From assembly GCA_022376515.1 (NCBI GenBank), contig WTXI01000013.1, positions 310,001 to 374,000 on the forward strand: a stretch of DNA of 64,000 nucleotides, in the 5' to 3' direction. A program made the position numbers and the translations under genes. Below, piece after piece: positions 1 through 11,494 of the stretch. The notes under the pieces are model-generated. The model worked only from the letters and a program-made list of their open reading frames with translations, did no database searches and had not been told where the DNA came from. Position 1 is the stretch's first letter, and each line of letters starts with the position of its first letter. Origin of the DNA: Lactifluus volemus (taxonomy: Eukaryota; Basidiomycota; Agaricomycetes; Russulales; Russulaceae).

Positions 1-3000
1 ATTCCACGACCGACCGGATGTCTATAATGTTTTTTTGGACATTATGAAGGACTTTAAGAGCCAAGTGTAAGTCTCCTACATTCAAATTATCCCCCTTTTC
101 GTTTTGTATCTGTCAGAAATCCATGTCGTTATCTACGCGGGCCAACGATTTCGTTTGGCCTGTTTCCGTCAAAGGTGTACAATGGCATCGCTCAATAACA
201 TTCTTTCGACAGGATCGATACTCCCGGAGTCATTCAGCGCGTTGCCAACTTGTTTCACGGCCACCCTTCTCTTATTCAGGGATTCAACACGTTCCTCCCT
301 GTCGGATACCGCATTGAAGTTGGCTCTGACGCACAGTCATCCGAGGTTATCACAGTCACGACTCCATCAGGCACAATGTTACAGTCAACAAATAGTCCAA
401 TCATTCCGCCTCCGCCTCCGCCGCCGGCACCGCCTCACCCAGCAGCACTTCCGCAGGAGCCTGGTCCATTATCTTCGGATCAACATCCAATGCTTGTTCC
501 GCCACTCTCTACATCTGTTCTAGGATTGTCGAATACCCCAAAACTTGCTGGGGGCTCCATTGATATCTCCACTCTTGACGACCACGAGCGTCACGGTCTA
601 GGACCTGCGATGGATTACGTCCAGCGCATCAAGACACGCTTTAGCAACGATCCGGACACATATAAGCAATTCCTGGAGATCCTTTCGAGCCATAAATCCA
701 GTGCGAACAACGTTCGTTTTTTCTACTCCCGCGTGTCTGGCTATGTGCTAATGCTCGACGGCGCAGGCTGAGGTTTTTGCAAAAGTAGAAGAACTGTTCA
801 GGGACGCTCCGGACCTGTGCGCCGCATTTCGTGACTTCTTGCCCGGCGCGGGCGGGGCGCAGGAAAACGATGGCCTTGGTGTGCTTAGGGGCACTAGCAC
901 TCGGACAGGCTCGCCAGCTGGTGAGCCAACGCGGGCGCAGAAGCGAAAACAGCCCGCAGAACCCGCGGCGGCACCTGCGTCTGCCCCTGCTAAAAGAAGA
1001 CGAAAGGTTGCGGACCGAGAGAAGGAGAAGGAACGGGACACTGGGCGTGCAACCGGGAGCCGGGTGAGTATTCAAAATTTCATACCCTTTCAGATGATGC
1101 TTAGTGCTTCGAGAAGGCGAAACAACATCCAACGGGTCGAGAACCACCGGCCTTTTCCCATTTTAGCACTATCCCCGCTCCATCATCACCGCGCCGATCC
1201 GGTCATGCATATTCGCACCTTGCGCCTCCCCCACCCGCACCACAGAATTACGCCCAGCCAGGCACAACTATTGGGCTTCCTCAACCACTTGTTCCTTTCA
1301 CTAATTTTGACGAAACGCAGTTCTTCCCCCGCGTAAAAGCAGCGCTCGACTCGCGCGAGACGTATCAAGAGTTCCTCAGGCTCGTGAACCTGTTTACCCA
1401 AGACTTCATTGATCGCGCGCGCCTTGTGCGCGAAAGCCGCTCCTTCCTTGGGGAAGGAGAGCTCATGGCTCAATTCAAGGAAATACTGGGATGGGATGAG
1501 GCTATGGAACGTTCAGCATTGGCCAAGGAGCGCGAAGAACTTTACCAACCCCCAGGGCGTCCATTGACTATTCTCGATCGTCCAAGTCGCGAAGAGCTGA
1601 ATATCCGGTATGGCAGCTACAGACGCTTGCCTGCAGATGTACGTGTTTGCCGCCTTGTTTTGTTAAGTGTCACGATATATGGTTTTGTTGTGCAGGAAAT
1701 CAATGTGGAATGTAGCGGACGTGATGATATGTGCAAGTCAGTGCTGAACGACGAATGGGTTCTCACCCAAGTTTCTCGAGCGAAGACTCTGTCTTTATGG
1801 CACACAAGAAAAACCTTTATGAAGAGGCGCTACATCGCACTGAGGAAGAACGTCACGAGTACGACTTCCATATCGATGCGCTCGTGCGTACGATCGGCGT
1901 TCTTGAGCCGCTCAATCATAAGGTCATGGGGATGAGCCCAGAAGAACGCGCGCTCTTCCGCATCAAACCAAATTTCGGTGGTGCGGGTAAGGCAGTACAC
2001 CAACGCATTATCAAGAAGATCTACGGGCGAGAGGCAGGGCTTGAGGTCCTGCAGGCGATGCAAGACTCCCCCGCTCTCGCTCTGCCCGTCGTGCTGGCTC
2101 GGCTGAAGCAAAAAGAGGGCGAGTGGAAGCGTGCGCAGCGGGAGTGGAACAAGATCTGGCGCGCAGTGGATGCAGCGAACTATGCGCGCTCGCTGGACCA
2201 TCAAGGCATCACGTTCAAGACGGGGGACAAGAAGGCACTCTCCACGAAGGCGTTCGTTGCGCAAATCGAGGCGATCATGGAGACGCAGATGGCCCGCCGC
2301 GCCGCGCTCGTAGATCCGCTCTTCGCTCGTGCACGGCCGCAGCACCAGCTCGCCTACGAGATTGAGGACTCGGACGTACTCCGTGACGTTGTCAAGCTCG
2401 CGTTTTCGTATCTCTCACGACTCAGCGGCACACAACTACGCCTCGATGCCGCGCGGAAGAGCTGGATCGAGATCAGACTATACAGCATCATCCGCGTGTT
2501 CTTCCAGCTCAATGATTGGGACGAACGGCCTTTGGGGAGCCGGCCACGTGGTCCTTCGAAGCAGTCGACGGGGCCGAACTCGCATCCGAATGGCATGGCG
2601 ACGTCGGTACCAGCAGAAGTCGTGGGAAGCGCGACAGGCAGCACCGTCGGCTGCGGCGATGACGCGGACCCTGCGATGGGCGCTAGCACATCACGCACGG
2701 CTGGCCTTGGCGCGCGGAATGGCGCCTTGCCAGCTAACTTTTCGGGAGATTTGAGGAAGAGTCTACTCAAGAGTGAACAAGCCAAATTAACGCGCGGCCA
2801 GACACATCCCCTACCTTCGCCCTCACCCAAGAGCTCCCGGAAGCCGTCGCCGGTCCCCATGGGCCCAGAAGAGGAAGCGTCGGCATCGGCGTCGGCGCGG
2901 AGCCCGCCTCCCGGGCCGCCTGTGCCGCCAATAATGCACCCGACTCGGGTGTGGGAGAAAAACGACGATCAAAGCGGCGGTCGTTCTTCACGAGTACCTG

Positions 3001-4232
3001 GTTTTATACCCTACTTAGGATGATCGAGGTACGTGGAATTTTCCAGAGACAATCAAAGGACAAGGAGGCTGAATTGGTCCGTCGGCTAGGCTCTGTATTC
3101 TCGCCTGCACCTCTTAAAGAACATCGCAATAGAACGCGCGAACGATCCAACCTTTGGCAAAAATTCCAATGCCACAGCCATGGAGGTAGAGCTGAAGCAA
3201 GCGATGACGGGCTCCCAAGATGGACTGGGACAGGGTCCGATCACTGCTTTGCAGTACTACGAACTCATGCTGGAAACCTGTGAACGGTTGTTCGATAACC
3301 AGGTGGAGCAACCCGTGTTTGAAGACCAGATGCGTGAGATGTTCGGAATACATGCAAGTTTTCTTTTTTTTCCCTTGTTGGTATAGATCATCAACTAACA
3401 TGGGTGCAGGATGCGTACAAAGTTTTCACAATTGACAAAGTACTCGCCTCCCTCATCAAACATGTACGTCCTCCACTTCCACCCTCGCAGCACACCTAAT
3501 ATGATGTCATAGGTTCAAAGCTGGGAGCAAGATCCAAAACTCGAGAAGATCGCCAAATTGCTCTGGGACGAACGACGTCTGGAAGCCCCGACCGTTGAAG
3601 ACCACCGCAAGTTACGCCGGGAAGCAGAGGAGATTCTAGGCCCAGAGGAAAATTTATTTCGTATTGACTGGGTAAGCTCCACCACTAATATGTAGTAGAT
3701 CATTTGGCTGATCTAAAAGGCCCGACGCGCGCACAGCTCCCAGAATCGAAAATGATGACATTTCAGTTGCTGAGTAAGGATGGTTCGAGCCTTGACGATG
3801 CCGAAGTGCTCTCTGGGCGCTGGCAGGCGTACGTTGAGGGTTTCGTGTCGGACGCGGAGACGCCAGGCGTGCCCGCGAGCAAAGTGCGCCGCCCGTTCCT
3901 CAGAAGGTCCGTTCACTCGCGCTGCCTCCCCTCCCTAAACTTAGTATTGCCTCAGGTCTCTACCCGCCAAGGTTATGGCGGGGACAGAGCCAGGAAACGA
4001 CTTTTTCGCCCGCGGTGGGCTGGAGATCAAAGTGTGTGTACGGACGTATCGTCTGTTTTACGTCTCGCGAACCGAAGACGTGCTATGGCGCGTCCCCTCC
4101 GTTCCGGAGCAAGAGCGCGCGAATGCGAGGCTTGCCGCGAGGAACGCCGTCCGTGGGGGTTGGCTTGATAAGTTTACGTTTAAGGGCGGAAGTGCAGATA
4201 CCGTCACAGCGGCGTCAACGGTTGTTGAGTAA
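1..4232 (+). CDS. SIN3: SIN3 family transcriptional co-repressor, 5' end outside the window
   Basis: Scaffold of the Sin3-Rpd3 histone deacetylase complex, acting in the nucleus. Seen: PAH1 starts at base 1 (FHDRPDVYNVFLDIMKDF), is split by an intron from about base 69, and resumes near 211 with IDTPGVIQRVANLFHGHPSL. PAH2 begins near 610 (DYVQRIKTRF), has an intron near 711-769, and continues as AEVFAKVEELFRDAPDL. PAH3 is near 1320-1500 (FFPRVKAALDSRETYQEF). The Sin3 core follows (LDRPSREELNIRYGSYRRLP, then CSGRDDMCKSVLNDEWV), and the C-terminal Sin3 region runs to the stop at 4230-4232. The frame breaks at about 1760: NDEWV ends in one frame and SHPSFSSEDSVFMAHKKN continues in another with no room for an intron. 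A second change of frame lies near 2500-2950, and the junction near 3674-3713 is also out of phase. One intron near 3354-3410 appears to be GC-AG. Family assignment is secure; the exact exon structure is not. Confidence 0.93.
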
Positions 4233-5461
4233 TTTTATTTTTTTGGTTTTCCCTTGTTCCTGAACGCATGGACCATGGGCTCATCGCCTGTGCCATAATG
4301 AACAAGATATACGCTTTCGTCAATAATATCTGGATCTGTATTTGGTGTAATTTTTTTTTTTTTCAGATTGGAATATTCAGAAAGCGCTTCCTCTGTGATT
4401 TTGTCGTATCATTCAATCCACGTTCCCATCAGATCAGGTCTTGCGGAAGTATTTCCGAGCGCTGGGCAGCCGGCGCACCTAACTCATTGCGTCAACAGCC
4501 CCGCTGTGTGCTTGATTTGACCGAGGTCGAGACTCCTGGTCTGCGCTGTCCTATTTTTGTAACAGTGAAATATCATGGGGAACATATTAATACTTACGTT
4601 CACAGCGGACTCCACGGACTACTATGTCAAAGGCGGTGCAACAAAAGTATTACCAATCGCGCACATGACGCACACACCTCCCATTTATGACAACATCCCA
4701 TCGAGATTCATGCTGGAAGTACCGTAGCAAAGTCGATCCAACGAGTGAGGAATAAAGCCAAGTCCTGCAGACGATACAAGTATCATCCGGCTGCGAATGG
4801 CACAGCATCTTCCGAGCTTCGATTCTGCGGAGAAAGGTTAGATTATTGGGGAAATTTTTTGAAAACCTTCGCGATTGTAATGTCGACAAATGAAGGCCAG
4901 GCGTCTGCCCTGTGGATTAAACTTGCGGTGGGTGGCGCGGATCTTGCACGAGACAATTCGAAATTGACCTAGATCCTCAGGCTTATGCGGCTGTTCGTCG
5001 ATGGGGCTGACGCCTTCATCAACTGCGGGGGGACTTTTTCTACGAATATTACTGTGTCGATTGGTAGGATAACTGACGTCTATAGAAAGTCACCCTGCAT
5101 GCACCAAATTTCTGGCGAATATTCACGGCGCTAGTCGCGAACAAACGCTTCTGGCGAATTAGCTCACGTCAAACGTTGCGCCTTAGGGCTGACAGTAATT
5201 GCCAACATTGTGGCAATCTCAGATCAAAATGAGCGCGCGCACGAGGTCCCTTCACTTTGGTGTCTCAATGGGCAGGGGGTGTGGCACAGCACAGACCCAG
5301 GGTGCTGCTAGACTGGCGTTATCTTGAACCCCTTTGGACTATAAAAACTAGACTGAATCGACTCAACTTTGTACAAAGTCTTCACCATCAGCTCCAATTC
5401 GCTGTCCAGCGTGGCGCTTCATTCGTGTTATCTACAACCAGAGCTCCTTCACAACGCGGCT
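4233..5461. other. intergenic, no gene recognised
   Basis: About 1.2 kb between the SIN3 stop and the first zinc-finger gene. It contains a T-rich 3' flank just after SIN3 and only short uninformative open frames. I saw no domain, tRNA or clear repeat here. Confidence 0.6.
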
Positions 5462-5999
5462 ATGGACAACAACAATTTTTACTTTTACGCTGGGCCTAGT
5501 CCATACGAGGTCAGCATTTCTCGTCAGATGCGGACGTCTAGATTTAACAAGTCTTGTACACACCCCGGCGCAGACCCTTCCTCTTACCACCGCCGGCGAG
5601 TCAACAGGCGCACGCTGGAAGTGCCCCTGGGCGACATGTAGAGTGTCGTGTCGCCGCCGGCAAGAATTGTGCCGACATGCCCTGTCGATTCACTTGCCGT
5701 GTTGGATCCATTGCCCGACTTGCTTCTGGAGGGGGGATCGTGAGGAAGACTTCAATAGGCACTTGAGAGAACAGGATTGTGGTCCAAAACCCCCGCGCGA
5801 ACAATACCAGATATACGTGACGAGGCTGATTTTGGACTGGGTCCTCAATGACGGTGTACCCGTTGAGACGGTAGTATGCTACGCACTCAACTTCGTTGCG
5901 GAAAGGGCCCGAGAATTAGGGAAGGTGGAAGAGTGGAGGGATGCCTGGGGAAGCCAAGGGAAGAGAGCTCGACGTCGCCGTAATCACCTGCCAGTGTAG
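5462..5999 (+). CDS. small two-zinc-finger protein, family copy 1 (about 148 aa)
   Basis: Function unknown. The proposed gene has exon 1 at 5462-5509 (starting MDNNNFYFYAG), an intron at 5510-5600, and exon 2 from 5601. The join is in phase and places a C-x4-C...H-x4-H finger (CPWATC ... RHALSIH) before a C-x2-C-x12-H-x5-C knuckle (CPTCFWRGDREEDFNRH ... C). A basic C-terminal tail follows, with conserved LILDWVLNDG and ELGKVEEWRDAWG blocks. It is homologous to three minus-strand copies near 20, 27 and 30 kb, and it is the most diverged of the four. The retained zinc ligands and open frame argue for a real gene. It could be a nuclear DNA- or RNA-binding protein, but nothing here fixes a role. 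Confidence 0.72.
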
Positions 6000-7076
6000 T
6001 GTAGTCATTACCGTTGAGGTATCGTGACTGCCGCACGTTCCCGACTGGACGTATCATTTCCAGCATTAGCATACGAGACCTGTCTGTACATTATAGATTT
6101 TTGATAAATGCCCGCGATCTTGGAGCATGGCTCTGTTTTTCCAACAAAGACAGCTTGTTTTCCGTAAATACACCGAATTGATAACACAGCACATCATGCT
6201 ATCTGTTCGCCGCTGGCAAAACTCAGCAATGTAACCAAAGCGGATGTGCGGGACTAGCAGCCGATTGACGCTCTGTATGTTGGGATGAGCCAAGCGTTTG
6301 GATGAAAGATGCTAGCCAAGAATGTGGTGTGTTGTTCAAATAAGGCCGCGGCGTCGGCGGACCAGAAACTTAAGTTATCCGCGGTCACGTGCAATATGGA
6401 AAATCTTAGTAATAAAATTCTAAAACCGCCTTGAATGAACTGGCAGCATGTGCCTGAAGGGCCTGAACCTGAGAACTTCCCTGCAGACAGCCGCGATAAT
6501 TTTTACGGATTCCGGTGGCGCCTGCACCTCCGTAGATTGTAATCAAGTCATGTTATTTCTCACTAGATAGTGATGCGTCAGCGCCACGGCCGCCGCCGCC
6601 GCCGGCGGGCATCGCAAAACCGATGTCACCCCACTCGGCCCCGCGGCTGCACAACATCAAAGATACGTGCTGTGTAATTGCTGGCGCCATCATGGCGCTA
6701 GTAATATTGTCGCCCTGTTACCACTGCAGCCGCCATGAAGTCAAGCGGGATATTTTGCCGACATGACACTTGTCAGAAGCTAGTCATCAAAATCTATAGG
6801 ATTCTCGTGCGAGTGCAAATGCAAGCCAGCCATTATCGTTGTCGCTGCTGCCTGGAAGGGTCTGGTAAGTCCGGGTGGTTATAGTATCATTCGACTCGTC
6901 GTCATTGCTCGTCAAATTTGGAAGCTTAAAGACTGGGATGCAGTTTTTTATGATTCTTGAGTAGTAACGTAGGTGAAAAAGGAGCGGCTGTCAACAGCTG
7001 TCGGTACATATGTGATAAAGATAGGGTAGACATCAGCCCGTAGAAATAAAAAGAGAAAGGAAAAACTGAAAGTCCT
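6000..7076. other. intergenic, no gene recognised
   Basis: About 1.1 kb between the convergent zinc-finger gene and the chitinase. A GC-rich stretch with GCC/GGC repeats lies near 6580-6615. No coding sequence or RNA gene recognised. Confidence 0.6.
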
Positions 7077-8691
7077 CTAGTGGGCGGCGACGCCCATTCC
7101 CGAACGGATTGCATCGAGTAGAATATCGTAGTAATCTCCGCCAGCTTCCCACATCGCGAAACCGGCGAGCCCTGTGTTCTTGATATAATCTCCCTTTGCA
7201 ACTATTTGAAAAAGATATGAATCAATGGATAACCTAACTGAAGGGTTAACGCAGGGGACGCACCAAATGAGGGGGCATTATCGTAGGATACCATCACTTG
7301 CGACGTGGCGTTGTACACGAAAGGCTAAGTTCAAAAGGACCCATCAGCGAACTCCTCGGGTAATTTGTAAAAGGGCTCAGAGTGCGCACAGTCTCGCTGC
7401 AGTTATCGAAAATGTAGTCGATCCCGCTTGCAGCATTTCCATTCGTCGTGAGGAAACCACCATAGACCAACCCCCAAAAGTTGAAGACGCCGCCGACAAC
7501 GTTCGGATTTCCACACTCGTCGACACCGCCCGCCGTGGCATCCCATTTGTCGCCCGTGGGTTGAGCAGATTTGTTAAAGGGTGCGTAGAGCATGATGTTG
7601 TTCGACGAGTTAAGGGCGTGCGCAGGGGTTACGCGGAAGGAATGCCCATACGTTGGGACACCGAGGATCATTTGCTTGATAGGGAAACCAGCTTTGGACC
7701 AAGCCTTCACGGCTGACATCGCGGAACCCTCAGCTGTGGGCGCGCACGAGTCATCTAAAGGTGCATTAGGTCCGACACTGGCAGACCAAGATCCCCAGAT
7801 ATCATAGTTCATAATCTCTGCGTGGTACTGTCAGACAAAAGGGACCGGGTAAAAGATGGGAAAGGCGAACCGATATAGTTGAGAACCTTCGCAAATGCGG
7901 AGACGTCGGTCATAGGTGTGCCATTTGAGTCGACAAAGGGTGTGAGCGAAACGGCAGCAGAGATGATGAGCTTCTGTGCACCCTGCTGGCTACGAAGCGT
8001 GGTCAAAAAGAAGGAAGTTTGCGCTGTCATTTGTGGACACAACATTGCAACCGATGCCAGCTTGTGGGGTATTCCCAGCTAAATGGACGTGAGTACTTCA
8101 GTCTGGAAATTCAAAAACACGCACTCAAATTCAATCCATCTAATTTGTACTGTGAGACGAGCTGCATGACTCCTTGAGCAAATGCAGTGCGGTTTGCATC
8201 GCTGCCTACAGCATAAGAAAAGTAGCGAGAGCCCGACCAGCCTCCGATAGACAAAAGGGCAAGAACGCTCTGACAAATTTTGAGCCATGCACGTTGGAAA
8301 AGTCTGGAAAGACATACGTTCTGGTGAGCAGTCTGGACAAACTGAGGCAGTAGCTGTTTATCAGAGTCCTCAAGCGCGATGAAGTTGCCATTTGGCGCTG
8401 TGTTTCTGAGAAGCTCGTTAGCTCGAATCATCTGCAATAATTTTCGCAACACTCACGCGAAGGAATAAATGACTGAGGTGTACTTCGACCAGCTAACGTC
8501 TTGGAGAGTAAAGTTACTGCTATGCCACGAGGCATACCACGATGCAGACACGAGTGAGCCTGTATTCGACGAGCCACCAGGTACACCGCTCGGGCTGGCA
8601 GAGGGAGAGTAGTTATGTGAATGAATCAAGGAGCAGTGCGGAGAGGCCCTGGCCAGCTGGGCGGCATAAAAACATAGAGAGGCAGAAACAT
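7077..8691 (-). CDS. glycoside hydrolase family 18 chitinase, active-site region disturbed
   Basis: Probable secreted endochitinase cleaving chitin beta-1,4 links. Seen on the minus strand: N-terminal low-complexity linker (SPSASPSGVPGG), then the GH18 start ASWYASWHSSNF, the SIGGWSGSRYFSYAV substrate-site motif, the YKLDGLNL strand, NYDIWGSW, ILGVPTYGHSF, and the C-terminal GLAGFAMWEAGGDYYDILLDAI ending at 7077. Several short introns join in phase, for example the one between CSET and PFVYNATSQ near 7315-7400. The catalytic motif normally reads DGxDxDWEYP. Here it cannot be assembled: after LDGLNL the next exon near 8040-8083 gives WEYP in one frame and GIGCNVVSTNDS in another. The start is uncertain; a Met at 8691 precedes a hydrophobic stretch. 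Family certain; activity doubtful. Confidence 0.85.
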
Positions 8692-11494
8692 TGCGACAGG
8701 TAGAAAGGGGACAGGCTTGTATCTTCCAGGGCATGAGGCAGGGCAGATTATATAGCACTAGTCTAGTTTGGAACGCCACGGCGCAATATGACGGAGCTAG
8801 TCAAATCCAAAATAAGGAGGTAAATCCCAGCCCTACTAGTAGTTGTACGCGTGACCAGCAAATGCGAGCTTAAACGTGGAAAATAGTCGGTTATCCGAGG
8901 GGATGTAACGCCAGAATAGAGGGTAAGCCACGCCGTAGCCATTCGAATCAGCTCGTTTGATTTCTGAATAGTGACGTTATGCAATGAATCGTAAATCCTA
9001 AGCATACCATCAGAGTTGGCATCTCAATGGGCCGCAGCGTGGTTCCCACACCTTGTGACACGTGCTATACTCATGGCGCCCTGGAGGAACTTAAACCCTG
9101 GAAAGGGGTTTGCTTCCAGTTGGCGATGTACACCGCAACGCATGCATCGAACAAGACAACGAGCAGCATTTATTGTCTTACTTGCAGGGGACTCGAAAAC
9201 GAAGCCAGACTTGTGTGTCTAATATCCTTAAACCCTTATCTGATCTATCTTTGCATCATCACCGTCGCTCACTCGCACCGAGGTTTTCCTTCTTGTTTTC
9301 CTTATTGATTTTTTCGGGGGAGTAAATGGGGAGAAGTCGTGATTTGAGTTCTTTGGAGTTTCAGGGTCCTGCAAAAACGCAAAAAAACTGGAACAACAAA
9401 AATACCTATGGAACTTCTCAGGCTTGGTCGTAACCCACGGCCATACAAACTCATCGACCTTCCTCGAAAACCGCAAACTCAAAAATAGACCAAAACCCCG
9501 AAAGCCCAAAGCGAACCGAAAGCTAGCTTTACAAAATATGATGAGATTCTCGGGTTGTGAGATTTTGGATATCTCAATACCCGAGAATGCCAAAGAAATT
9601 TCGAAACTGGAAATATACTTTGTGATGCTACCTGCCTGTAGACATGTGATCACTCTCTACTACAACTCATAATTTGATGGCAAGATCTGAAATTTGCCAG
9701 AATACTCCACAAGCCCCATTCGCATTAAGCACTCATTCTGCAGACCGAATAATCAACAAGCCTGTTCATGAGAATTCCGATCTTTCGGCCAGTTCAGTGT
9801 GGTCCAAGTGGTGGTAAAAAAAAAATTCTCCCGCGCCATGTGGCGTGTGGTGCATGAACGGGGAAGAGGTGACGCTGTGGGCATCAATGGAATCCAGAGT
9901 TCTGAGGATCGGGTCAATCAGGTTTCATGTTTTTGCAGACAGAATTAGATGATGTCGTAGAATGCCGCCGCCGTGCATGCTCCATGTTTCGATCTCCGCC
10001 AGTCATCATCGCGACGTGCGCAAAGTCGCAAGCGTGTTGCGACCAACGTTTCATCACCTCCGAGTCAACCCTTAACTCCACATTCTGTATGGCCGTGCAT
10101 ATCTTCTAGCTTGTAGGGATTCGATCGATCAAATAAGAAAATGGGCCAGTTTGTAGAATCACTTCATAACTGGTTAATTACCAATAAGGTCGGGTCGCGG
10201 CTCAGTCTTTGGGGGCAAGTTTACCGTGTCAATGAACAGTTTTTCATGCGGTTTTAAGTACATTAATTGGGACGCAAAAAGAGCTTGTGAAGTGACGTAG
10301 AAGGACCAGTATTTCCCGCACCTGATCGAAGTGTCTTTTCTATTTCGTCTACTGGCACTGCCAGTGACACTCGGTCGGGTTTGGTGAACGTCACGCGCTA
10401 AGTCATGGCTAATGACGCCTCTGCGGCTGCATCTCCAACAAGGACCTGTTGCGTGTTGCCAGAGAGCATGCAGCCGTAGACCGAGTCGGAGGCAAATCGC
10501 ACGCAGTGGATGAATACTGTAAGGTTTAGCTGCTGATTTACTTATCCGTGGTTCGGTGGCCCGAGACGCGGGCTGACCGAGCGGAGTACTGTATTAGCGT
10601 TGCTTAGGGCAAACGAAGAGTTGTACAGTACAGTAGGTCTTCATGGCGACCCGAATGCCGGAGGCGACGCGATCGGGCGCTCCAGATCCAAGGCGCGTTC
10701 CGCCGCGGCCACTACTAGTAATGCGCGTCTCGCGTGTGGAATTCCCTTATCCGCCCTCGCGCACGCCCCAGCTTTCCAACAGAATACGTAAGTTTTCCAA
10801 CTTGTTGGATAGCCTTCAGTACACTCCGAATGGATGCGAACGCTGAATTACCCAATCGTCTTCGCGCGACTCTCCGGGCATCGGGTAGCTCCAGCTTCTT
10901 CCCGTTCGAGCTACCGTGGCACAAGGCGTGATTTTTTTTTTTCTCAATAGAACGTGCGATGGCCGGTCTGGCTCGGTTTCAACGCCAGTGGGTGAAACGT
11001 TAGGCCATCCCAGCGGGCATTGCGACTGTACGTGACCGTACGTGTTGCACTGGTATGCTTCACAGACACTGATAATGATATCGTTACGATGTAACGAAGC
11101 AGATTTAGTCTGTACCTGTACTAGCACTAGTATGACACAAGAGTCACATCCGGGCAAAGGTTGCAACACCTGAAATGGGGCGTCTGAGACTGCTTGTGTG
11201 CGTGAGGTTCGGCCAGCCAGGGGGTGCTCATCGGCTTGCCAGCATTCAGCGCTTCAGGATAAAAAAGGAGCCACAGCGCCGCATGCATATGTATGCGCGT
11301 GTTACGCCCTCGTTCCTTATATCTATGTACTTTCATACTAGCGATGATCACCGAGGGGATGATGCGCAAGTAGGCCCACGTCGGATCCTGCGCCGAGGAG
11401 CTACTTAGCATTCAAATTCTGTAGTACTGTATGTAGTTATTTCTGGGTGTACGATACCCTCGATATCTTCGAATTCTATGGCACGTGTCGTCGA
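8692..11494. other. gene-free region of 2.8 kb
   Basis: No convincing coding sequence. A 141-codon minus-strand open frame at 9228-9653 has no recognisable domain and probably reflects chance. A strong hairpin sits at 9546-9588. Several T-rich and A-rich tracts are present. The far end lies directly downstream of the helicase gene. Confidence 0.55.
9546..9588. repeat. inverted repeat / hairpin, 18-base arms
   Basis: Arms attctcgggttgtgagat (9546-9563) and atctcaatacccgagaat (9571-9588) pair at 16 of 18 positions around a 7-base loop. It lies in gene-free DNA, so it could be a structured RNA element or a remnant of a transposon end; neither is shown. Confidence 0.6.

Noticed and set aside
7294..7400. 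Apparent frameshifts and stops in the chitinase C-terminal part
   Set aside because: An intron with gtgcgc donor and acttag acceptor joins CSET to PFVYNATSQ in phase, so no disruption is needed there.
9228..9653. 141-codon minus-strand open frame
   Set aside because: No recognisable domain, aromatic-rich composition typical of chance frames, no splice-compatible neighbours.
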